DNA from: DATJJW01 sp035491935
GTDB lineage: Bacteria; Pseudomonadota; Alphaproteobacteria; ATCC43930; CGMCC-115725
Assembly (NCBI GenBank): GCA_035491935.1
Contig: DATJJW010000160.1
Coordinates: 1 to 6,967 of the forward strand
Direction of reading: 5' to 3'
Length of the DNA: 6,967 nt
Shown: positions 1 through 5,278 of the stretch, in pieces
Layout of the letters: the number at the start of each line of letters is the position of its first letter
Position numbering within the stretch: position 1 is the stretch's first letter
Made by a program: the position numbers and the translations under genes
The notes under the pieces: generated by a model
Seen by the model: the letters and a program-made list of their open reading frames with translations, nothing else
Told to the model about the DNA's origin: nothing
Database searches by the model: none

Positions 1-360
1 GTCGATGCGCCGGCCGGTCTCGTCCTCGATGAAGGCGTTGAGGAAGCCGTCGAGGACGAAGAATACCTCTTCGACCTCATGGGTATGGGCGGCATTGCCC
101 TGGCCCGGCTGGACGTACATGACGCTGAGGGTGAAGCCGCGGGCCGGGATGACCGACCGGTCGCCATGCTTGCCCGAGCCGCCGGCGCCGATGAAACGGT
201 GCTGGGCGCGTCGGTAGCCGTCGATGCGGGCATCGGCGAAGGCGTCCCAGTCGGGGATGACGTCCTTGAAGCGCACGACGTATTTCTGGGCGATCTCCTC
301 GAGCGGAACATCCTGCAGTTCGGGGTCGCGCGGATGGCGGGCGGCGTTCTCTACGGTCAT
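1..360 (-). CDS. Cupin-domain protein, partial (C-terminus beyond the window)
   Basis: The reading frame is open from ATG at 360 down to base 1 (120 residues), so the 3' end lies outside the window. Residues 86-105 fit the cupin motif 1, G(X)5HXH(X)3E(X)6G, exactly: PGQGNAAHTHEVEEVFFVLDG gives the two His and the Glu that normally bind a divalent metal, followed by the closing Gly. Cupin motif 2 would be beyond the edge. The start is supported by the Shine-Dalgarno sequence AGAGGGAG (366-373), 5 bases upstream. There is no signal peptide, so it is probably cytoplasmic. It lies 52 bases downstream of the TetR gene on the same strand and may be co-transcribed with it. Cupins include dioxygenases, isomerases, decarboxylases and ligand-binding proteins, and the half visible here does not separate these. 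The domain call is secure; the function is unknown. Confidence 0.85.
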   Translation of the reverse strand, partial: MTVENAARHPRDPELQDVPLEEIAQKYVVRFKDVIPDWDAFADARIDGYRRAQHRFIGAGGSGKHGDRSVIPARGFTLSVMYVQPGQGNAAHTHEVEEVFFVLDGFLNAFIEDETGRRID

Positions 361-390
361 GTCGGCTCCCTCTGAAACATCGAGGGAGCC
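357..390 (-). promoter_or_regulatory. Leader hairpin covering the cupin ribosome binding site, with a 7-codon uORF
   Basis: On the minus strand GGCTCCCTC (390-382) and GAGGGAGCC (372-364) form a perfect 9-bp, GC-rich stem with a 9-base loop. The 3' arm contains nearly the whole Shine-Dalgarno sequence of the cupin gene, so folding would hide it. An ATG in the loop (380-378) opens a reading frame of seven codons whose TGA (359-357) overlaps the cupin ATG as ATGA. The structure is seen directly; a role in translational control or coupling is inferred. It could also act as a DNA-level palindromic site. Confidence 0.5.
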
Positions 391-400
391 TAAGACCCTA

Positions 401-416
401 TTAACTAGATAGTCAA
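401..416. promoter_or_regulatory. Imperfect palindrome between tetR-type gene and cupin gene, possible operator
   Basis: TTAACTAGATAGTCAA is an inverted repeat with 12 of 16 positions symmetric. It overlaps the stop codon of the TetR gene and contains, on the minus strand, a -35-like TTGACT (416-411) that could start a separate transcript for the cupin gene; no good -10 follows at 16-18 bases. The half-site resembles those of the two operator candidates upstream of the plus-strand genes, but the centre spacing is different, so assignment to the same regulator is weak. Confidence 0.25.
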
Positions 417-1093
417 TTGCCAATCGCGCTGAGGCGCTGAGGGGGCGCCGGCTGGCTCGCGCTTCCGAACTCCGCGCGGCAATACGCCAAGATCATTTGC
501 GTCACATGATCCAGCCGCCGCTCCAGCGCCGCCTTCGAGGTCAGGTCGACATCGAAGATCGCCTTCAGGGTGTGCTGGTTCGAGATGGCGTGGAAGCAGA
601 GCGAGCCGATCGAGACGTAGAGGTCGACCGGATCGATACCGGCGCGGAAGACGCCTGCCTCGGCACCCCGTTCCAGGATCGCGCGCAGTCCGGGGATCAG
701 CGGGTCGTATAGCTGCCGGATCATGGCCGATTCCCGGATATGCCGCGCCTTCATCAGGTTCTCGCTATTGAGCAGGCCGATGAATTCCGGATGGGCCAGG
801 ATGACCTCATGGGTCTGGACGATGAGCTGGCGCAGCGCCTCTTCGGGCGGCAACTCGGCCAGGCTCATCTCCTGCTGGCTGTCACGGATCGAGCCATACA
901 TCTCTTCCAGTACGGCGGTGAACAAGCCCTCCTTGCTGCCGAAGTAATGATAGAGCATGTGCTTGTTCACGCGAGCGCGCGCCGCGATGCGATCGACGCG
1001 TGCTCCGTCAAAGGATTTCGTGGCGAATTCCGACGTCGCGATCTTCAAAATCCTGGCGCGCGTCCTTGCGGCGTTGCGGATGGGCCCCGGCAC
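413..1093 (-). CDS. TetR/AcrR-family transcriptional regulator
   Basis: A 226-residue protein with the standard TetR layout: an N-terminal DNA-binding domain (about residues 8-58) and a helical ligand-binding/dimerisation domain. The helix-turn-helix is clear: VDRIAARARVNKHMLYHYF (33-51), followed by GSKEGLF, the typical end of this domain. The C-terminal half, with HPEFIGLLNSENLMKARH and a GSLCFHAISNQ segment, resembles regulators found beside catabolic genes. The start is GTG at 1093, preceded by AAGGAG (1106-1101) with a 7-base gap, and the length is normal for the family. It is divergent from the Pht5-like gene and probably represses the plus-strand genes, since related palindromes lie in both of their promoter regions. 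The ligand is probably a pathway substrate or intermediate; this is inferred from position only. Confidence 0.95.
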   Translation of the reverse strand: MPGPIRNAARTRARILKIATSEFATKSFDGARVDRIAARARVNKHMLYHYFGSKEGLFTAVLEEMYGSIRDSQQEMSLAELPPEEALRQLIVQTHEVILAHPEFIGLLNSENLMKARHIRESAMIRQLYDPLIPGLRAILERGAEAGVFRAGIDPVDLYVSIGSLCFHAISNQHTLKAIFDVDLTSKAALERRLDHVTQMILAYCRAEFGSASQPAPPQRLSAIGN

Positions 1094-1120
1094 TCGAATA
1101 CTCCTTAAATTTGCATGCTT

Positions 1121-1149
1121 ATACTAAGGTGCGGGGCGCGTGATGTCGA
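1121..1149 (-). promoter_or_regulatory. Candidate promoter of the TetR-family gene
   Basis: On the minus strand TCGACA (1149-1144, 5 of 6 matches to a sigma-70 -35) is followed after exactly 17 bases by TAGTAT (1126-1121, 4 of 6 to the -10). Transcription would start near 1114, giving a leader of about 20 bases that holds the AAGGAG ribosome binding site. The operator candidate at 1172-1187 lies about 23 bases upstream of this -35, so direct steric autorepression is less obvious than for the divergent gene. Prediction from sequence only. Confidence 0.45.
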
Positions 1150-1161
1150 TGCTCAACGGGG

Positions 1162-1194
1162 TTGACATAACAACTGACAAGTTAGTTAGATAAT
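1162..1194 (+). promoter_or_regulatory. Candidate promoter of the Pht5-like gene
   Basis: A perfect sigma-70 -35 hexamer TTGACA (1162-1167) is followed by an AT-rich stretch with the -10-like TAGATA (1187-1192, 19-base spacer) or GATAAT (1189-1194, 21-base spacer). Neither spacer is ideal, so the promoter may be intrinsically weak or the true -10 less canonical. The operator candidate at 1172-1187 fills the spacer, the expected place for a repressor that blocks RNA polymerase. Confidence 0.5.
1172..1187. promoter_or_regulatory. Probable TetR-family operator, copy 1
   Basis: AACTGACAAGTTAGTT is an inverted repeat with 12 of 16 symmetric positions and fits AACNRACNNGTTNGTT. The same pattern recurs at 2273-2288 in front of the amidohydrolase gene. 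Size and form (about 16 bp, AAC/GTT half-sites) suit a TetR-family dimer site, and it lies between the -35 and -10 of the divergent gene. Binding by the adjacent regulator is inferred. Confidence 0.55.
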
Positions 1195-1225
1195 TGCGAA
1201 TTTCGCAGTGGGGGAAATGCAGGTC

Positions 1226-2218
1226 ATGGCGGGTTTGAGCATCAGTTTGTCCGTTTGCAATTACGACCGCACCGCCGCGCTATTCGACGGCCGGGTCGGC
1301 GTCGAGGGCTGCGATGTCCATGCCGTGCCACTGGAGCCGGAGGAGTCCTTCCACCGCGCCTTCAAATACGGCGAATTCGATGTCTGCGAGATCTCGATGA
1401 GCAGCCATTGCGCGACGACCGCGCGTGGCGCCAACGAGTATGTGGCAATCCCCGCCTTTGTCTCGCGGCTGTTCCGTCACTCCGGCATCTACATCCGTAC
1501 CGATCGCGGCATCGACAGGCCGCAGGATCTGAAGGGCAAGACCATCGGTTTGCCTGAGTATCAGATCACGGCCAATGTCTGGATCCGCGGCATCCTCGAG
1601 GATGAATATGGCGTGAAACCGGCGGATATCCGCTGGCGACGCGGCGGGCTGGAGGAGGCGGGACGCGACGAGCGCTCACTGATCAAACTGCCCGATGACG
1701 TCGAGCTCAAGCAGGTGCCGGATGACCGCACCCTGTCGCAGATGCTGGAACGTGGCGAACTGGATGGGCTGATCAGCGCCCGTGCGCCTTCCTGCTTCCT
1801 GCAGGGGGCGCCCAATATCGCGCGGCTCTTCCCGGACTATCCCGCGACCGAAGCGGACTACTTCAAGCGCACCCGCAACTTTCCCATCATGCATGCGATC
1901 GGCATCCGCAAGTCGATCCTGGAGCGCCATCCCTGGCTCGCGGTCAGCTTCTACAAGGCCTTCATCAGGGCCAAGGAGCTGTGCATGCATGAAATGGGGC
2001 AGATCGGGCACCTCTTCACCAGCCTGCCCTGGGGCGTCGCCGAATATGAGCGGATGAAGACGCTGATGGGCGAGGATTACTGGAGCTACGGCATCGACGC
2101 CAACAGGCACGTGCTGGAGACCTTCTTGCGCTATCACTACGAGCAGGGCCTTTCGACGCGCCAGCTCAAGGTCGAGGACATCTTCGCCGCTTCCACATTC
2201 GAACTGACCAAGATCTGA
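1226..2218 (+). CDS. 4,5-dihydroxyphthalate decarboxylase-family protein (Pht5-like)
   Basis: About 330 residues, the usual size for this family, which has a type II periplasmic-binding-protein fold but lacks a signal peptide here, as expected for a cytoplasmic enzyme. Family hallmarks are visible: NYDRTAALFDG near the N-terminus (12-22), RLFRHSGIYI (81-90), PEYQITANVWIRGIL (110-124), NFPIMH (218-223), and a C-terminal half with LPWG and GLSTRQL. The named activity of the family converts 4,5-dihydroxyphthalate to protocatechuate plus CO2, but many homologues are only annotated by similarity. The preferred start is ATG 1226, with GGGGGAA (1210-1216) 9 bases upstream; GTG 1208 and ATG 1217 are in frame, but the first has no ribosome binding site and the second has one too close. 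It is divergent from the TetR gene and probably under its control. The exact substrate is uncertain; a solute-binding role is the main alternative but is disfavoured by the lack of an export signal. Confidence 0.85.
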   Translation: MAGLSISLSVCNYDRTAALFDGRVGVEGCDVHAVPLEPEESFHRAFKYGEFDVCEISMSSHCATTARGANEYVAIPAFVSRLFRHSGIYIRTDRGIDRPQDLKGKTIGLPEYQITANVWIRGILEDEYGVKPADIRWRRGGLEEAGRDERSLIKLPDDVELKQVPDDRTLSQMLERGELDGLISARAPSCFLQGAPNIARLFPDYPATEADYFKRTRNFPIMHAIGIRKSILERHPWLAVSFYKAFIRAKELCMHEMGQIGHLFTSLPWGVAEYERMKTLMGEDYWSYGIDANRHVLETFLRYHYEQGLSTRQLKVEDIFAASTFELTKI

Positions 2219-2249
2219 TCCGACCCGGCTTGCTGGGCACGGTCGATCA
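2216..2249 (+). other. Hairpin at the end of the Pht5-like gene
   Basis: Starting at the TGA stop, TGAT-(C)-CGACC pairs with GGTCG-ATCA to form a 9-bp stem with one bulged C (2220) and a 15-base loop. It could slow or end transcription or protect the 3' end of the message. There is no downstream T-run, so it is not a canonical intrinsic terminator, and read-through into the amidohydrolase gene remains possible. Confidence 0.3.
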
Positions 2250-2272
2250 ACCATGTCCGGTGCCTAAAATAA

Positions 2273-2288
2273 AACGAACTGGTTGGTT
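2273..2288. promoter_or_regulatory. Probable TetR-family operator, copy 2
   Basis: AACGAACTGGTTGGTT is an inverted repeat with 12 of 16 symmetric positions and fits the same AACNRACNNGTTNGTT pattern as the site at 1172-1187. It abuts the -10-like TATAAA at 2288-2293, so a bound protein should block transcription of the downstream gene. Both plus-strand genes would then belong to one regulon; this is inference from sequence. Confidence 0.55.
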
Positions 2289-2293
2289 ATAAA
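2288..2293 (+). promoter_or_regulatory. -10 element of the amidohydrolase gene promoter
   Basis: TATAAA matches 5 of 6 positions of the sigma-70 -10. No good -35 is seen 16-18 bases upstream (TAAAAT at 2265-2270), so the promoter may need an activator or be weak. Transcription would start near 2300, leaving a leader of about 105 bases before ATG 2405, which is long for this compact region and contains a hairpin at 2331-2359. Confidence 0.4.
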
Positions 2294-2330
2294 GAAAACC
2301 AGATCCTGTCCGTCGCACCGTCAAATTTGC

Positions 2331-2359
2331 CCTCCGATTCAGGCCTTGCCGATCGGAGG
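2331..2359 (+). other. Leader hairpin upstream of the amidohydrolase gene
   Basis: CCTCCGAT (2331-2338) and ATCGGAGG (2352-2359) form a perfect 8-bp stem around a 13-base loop. It lies between the predicted transcription start and the ribosome binding site. There is no T-run after it, so it is not an intrinsic terminator; message stability or a regulatory leader are possible roles. Confidence 0.3.
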
Positions 2360-2404
2360 CTGGTGCCGAGCGGTCGGGATCGAAACAAGGGGGGTAGAAA
2401 CGTC

Positions 2405-3559
2405 ATGCTGTTCCAGCACCAACACGGCACGTCCTGCGGCTGTCGCCTGCCGACCAGGCGCGGCATTCTCACCGGTCTCGCGGGCGGAGTAGGACTGCTG
2501 GCCATGGGCGGCGTCGCCCGCGCCCAGGTGCAGTCGCCGACGGACCTTCCGGCCGATCTCTACGCCAAGCTGACACCGGCCGAGATCAAGGCCGTACCGG
2601 CGATGCAGCCGGTGGCGTCACGCGCCCTCATCAAGGCGGTGAAGCGCATCGATGTGCATCACCATCCGGTGCCGCCGGCCTATATCGAGACGGTCTCAAA
2701 CCGTACGGGCCTCGCCCCCGCCTTGCGCGGCTGGTCGCCGGAGAAGTCGCTCGCCGATATGGACCGGGCCAATGTCGAGACCGCCATGCTGTCGATCCCA
2801 GCCAATGGTTTATGGCTGCCGGATGCGGCGGCGAATGCCAAGATCGCGCGCGGCTGCAACGAGTATATGGCCGGCATGGTCAAGGACCATCCCGGTCGTT
2901 TCGGCTTCTGGGCGGCATTGCCGCTGCCGGATATCGATGCCAGCCTGAAGGAGCTGACATACGCGCTCGACACGCTCCATGCCGATGGTATCGGCCTGTT
3001 CACGGTCTATGGCCTGAAATGGCTGGGTGATCCGGCGTTCCAGCCACTCTGGGAGGAATTGAATCGACGCCACGCCGTGGTCTACACCCACCCGACCTCG
3101 GCCAGCTGCTGCGGCAATCTCATCAAGGGCGTACTCGATTCCGTGGTCGAATACGGCACGGATACGGCGCGCACCATTGCCAGCCTGCTGTTCACCGGCA
3201 CCGCAGCCAAGTACCCCAACGTGAAGCTGATTTTCTCCCATGCCGGCGGCACCATGCCGGCCTTGATCGAACGCTTCGTGCTGATGAGCCGCCAGAACAG
3301 CACGCGGAAAGTGACGCCCGACGGCATCATGAAGCTGATCGGCAGCTTCTATTACGATGTGGCGCAGGCGGCCAATCCCGAAGCGCTGGGCGCGCTCACC
3401 CGCATCGTCCCGAAAAGCCAGGTCGTGTTCGGCACGGATTTCCCCTATCGCACCAGCATCGAATATATCGCGGCGCTCAAGGACTGTGGTTTCTCGAACA
3501 AGGAGCTGGTGGCGATCGGCCGCACCAACGCGCTGCCCCTGGTGCCCCGGCTGCGCTGA
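2405..3559 (+). CDS. Tat-exported amidohydrolase, ACMSD-like (Amidohydro_2) family
   Basis: A 384-residue metal-dependent TIM-barrel amidohydrolase of the group that includes ACMSD, gamma-resorcylate decarboxylase and related C-C cleaving enzymes. The expected metal ligands are present: D83-x-H85-x-H87 at the first strand, H229 in VYTHPTS, H279 in FSHAGG and D345 in FGTDFPY. The N-terminus carries a twin-arginine signal: TRRGIL (17-22), a hydrophobic stretch to about residue 37, and the cleavage site ARA|Q at 40/41, so the folded enzyme should act in the periplasm. Before the twin arginine is a His/Cys-rich segment (H5, H7, C11, C13). The start at ATG 2405 is chosen because it puts the Tat motif near the N-terminus and has AAGGGGGG (2387-2394) 10 bases upstream; the frame is open further up to TTG 2327, but with no family resemblance. 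Decarboxylation of an aromatic acid or hydrolysis of a lactone are both possible; the sequence does not decide. Confidence 0.9.
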   Translation: MLFQHQHGTSCGCRLPTRRGILTGLAGGVGLLAMGGVARAQVQSPTDLPADLYAKLTPAEIKAVPAMQPVASRALIKAVKRIDVHHHPVPPAYIETVSNRTGLAPALRGWSPEKSLADMDRANVETAMLSIPANGLWLPDAAANAKIARGCNEYMAGMVKDHPGRFGFWAALPLPDIDASLKELTYALDTLHADGIGLFTVYGLKWLGDPAFQPLWEELNRRHAVVYTHPTSASCCGNLIKGVLDSVVEYGTDTARTIASLLFTGTAAKYPNVKLIFSHAGGTMPALIERFVLMSRQNSTRKVTPDGIMKLIGSFYYDVAQAANPEALGALTRIVPKSQVVFGTDFPYRTSIEYIAALKDCGFSNKELVAIGRTNALPLVPRLR

Positions 3560-3569
3560 TCGAGGCTTG

Positions 3570-5264
3570 CTAAGGCTGTTGCCGTGTCGCCAGCGCCTGA
3601 TCGCGTATGGCGGCGACGGTGGTCGCCGGGGTGATCAGCTCCGGATCCGTGCGCAGTTCGATCACGGCAGGGCGGTTCGCGGCGACGGCGCGGTCGAAGG
3701 CGGCGCCGAACGCGCCGATATGGCTCACACTTTCGCCAAAGGCGCCGAAGGAACGCGCCAGCGCCGCGAAATCGGGATTGGTCAGCGCAATGGCGATGCT
3801 ATGGCCGGGGAATTGCCGTTCCTGGTGCATCTGGATCGAGCCATACGTGCCGTTGTTCACGACCAGCACGATGATGGCGGCCCGCTGCTGCATGGCGGTC
3901 GCGAGCTCGGTCATCGCCATGGTGAAGCAGCCATCGCCGGCGAAAGCCACGACCATCCGATCCGGATGCCGCAGCTTGGCCGCAATGGCGGCGGGCAGCC
4001 CATAGCCCATGGCGCCACTGACCGGTGCCAGCTGGGTACGGAAGCCGTTGTAGCGGTTGAAGCGATTGACCCAGCCACAGTAATTGCCGGCGCCGTTGGT
4101 GACGATGGCGTCATCTGGCAGGACCTCCCGCAGCCGGCTCATGACTTCCGCCATGTCGACGCAGCCGTTACGGGGCCGCGAGGGCGGGATGGCGTGATAA
4201 GCCAGATAATCTGCCCGCGCATCGCGAGCCCAGTCACGGCGTGAGGGCGGTGCCGGGACATTGAGCGCCACGGCAGCCTGCGCGAAAGCCGCGATATCGG
4301 CCACGATCGCAAGGTCGGGCTGGAATACGCGGCCGAGCTCCGCCGGCTCGGGATGGACATGGACGAAGGGCTGCTGCGGCTTTGGCCGGGCCAGCAGCGT
4401 ATAGCCTTGGGTCGTGATGTCGCCCAGCCGTTCGCCGACAACCAGCAGCAGATCGGTTTCGGCAACCCGCTTCTTCAGTCCCGGCCCCGGACCGATGCCG
4501 AGATCGCCGACATAGAGCTCATGGGACAGCGGCACTAGATCTTGGCAGCGGAAGCCCGAAGCTACGGGCAGGTCATGCGCTTCGGCGAAGCGGATGATGT
4601 CGGCGCAAGCCTCAGGGCTCCAACCGCTGCCGCCCAACACCATCAGCGGGCGTTGTGCCGAAGCCAGGCTGTCCGACAGCACGGCCATTGCCTGAGCATC
4701 CGGTGCGGCTGGCGGGATTTCGATGGGCGGAAGGTCGGCAACCTCGCTGGCTTCGGCCAACACATCCTCGGGCAGGGACAGCACGACCGGTCCGCGTCGC
4801 CCGGTCATGGCCGCCCGATAGGCCACGGCGACTATCCGGGGAATGTCGGCCGGATCGTCGATCTCGGCCACGTATTTCGCGACGCTGGCGAAGACTTGGG
4901 TAAAATCCATTTCCTGGAATGCGCCCAAGCCCCGATGGGCGCGCGGCACCTGGCCGACCAACAGGATCAGCGGCGTCGAATCCTGCTGGGCGGTATGCAG
5001 GCCGATGGCGGCATGCATGGCACCGGGCCCACGGCTGACGGCGCAGATGCCGGGCCGGCCGGTAAGCTTGGCATCGGCCTCGGCCATGTTGGTGGCGCCC
5101 GCCTCGTGTCGGCAGGTCACGAACGCGATCGGGGCGGCGGCACCTTGGGCGTAAAGCGCGTCGAGCAAGGGCAGGTAGCTCTCGCCGGGCACGCCGAAGA
5201 TGCGGTCGACGCCATGGGCGCGCAGCGCCGCCACCAGGATCTCGCCGCCGGTCCGTTTCGCCAT
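3570..5264 (-). CDS. Thiamine-diphosphate-dependent enzyme, acetolactate synthase-like
   Basis: 564 residues, a normal length for the acetolactate synthase/benzoylformate decarboxylase superfamily, with the three domains in order. The N-terminal pyrimidine-binding domain has FGVPGES (23-29) and the catalytic Glu54 in CRHEAGATNMAEA, followed by SRGPGAMHAAIG. The central domain spans about 190-330. The C-terminal PP domain has the cofactor motif GDG (443-445), 24 residues, then NN (470-471), followed by GTYGSIQMHQE. Acetolactate synthases usually have RHEQ where this has RHEA, and no small regulatory subunit gene is adjacent, so a biosynthetic role is unlikely. A 2-oxo-acid decarboxylase, lyase or acyl transferase in catabolism fits better. 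ATG 5264 has AAGGGGG (5276-5270) 6 bases upstream. The stop of the MFS gene lies 14 bases upstream, so the two form an operon. The substrate cannot be named. Confidence 0.9.
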   Translation of the reverse strand: MAKRTGGEILVAALRAHGVDRIFGVPGESYLPLLDALYAQGAAAPIAFVTCRHEAGATNMAEADAKLTGRPGICAVSRGPGAMHAAIGLHTAQQDSTPLILLVGQVPRAHRGLGAFQEMDFTQVFASVAKYVAEIDDPADIPRIVAVAYRAAMTGRRGPVVLSLPEDVLAEASEVADLPPIEIPPAAPDAQAMAVLSDSLASAQRPLMVLGGSGWSPEACADIIRFAEAHDLPVASGFRCQDLVPLSHELYVGDLGIGPGPGLKKRVAETDLLLVVGERLGDITTQGYTLLARPKPQQPFVHVHPEPAELGRVFQPDLAIVADIAAFAQAAVALNVPAPPSRRDWARDARADYLAYHAIPPSRPRNGCVDMAEVMSRLREVLPDDAIVTNGAGNYCGWVNRFNRYNGFRTQLAPVSGAMGYGLPAAIAAKLRHPDRMVVAFAGDGCFTMAMTELATAMQQRAAIIVLVVNNGTYGSIQMHQERQFPGHSIAIALTNPDFAALARSFGAFGESVSHIGAFGAAFDRAVAANRPAVIELRTDPELITPATTVAAIRDQALATRQQP

Positions 5265-5278
5265 CGATGCCCCCTTCG

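Noticed and set aside
2327..2404. N-terminal extension of the amidohydrolase from TTG 2327
   Set aside because: It would place the Tat motif more than 40 residues in, uses a rare start, overlaps the leader hairpin, and ATG 2405 has a suitable ribosome binding site.
3560..3569. Bidirectional terminator between the convergent genes
   Set aside because: The gap is only 10 bases, and neither flank shows a GC-rich stem followed by a T-run.
3357..4244. Plus-strand open frame spanning the convergent gene ends
   Set aside because: It overlaps the end of the amidohydrolase gene in another frame and then runs antisense to the ThDP gene; no family resemblance.
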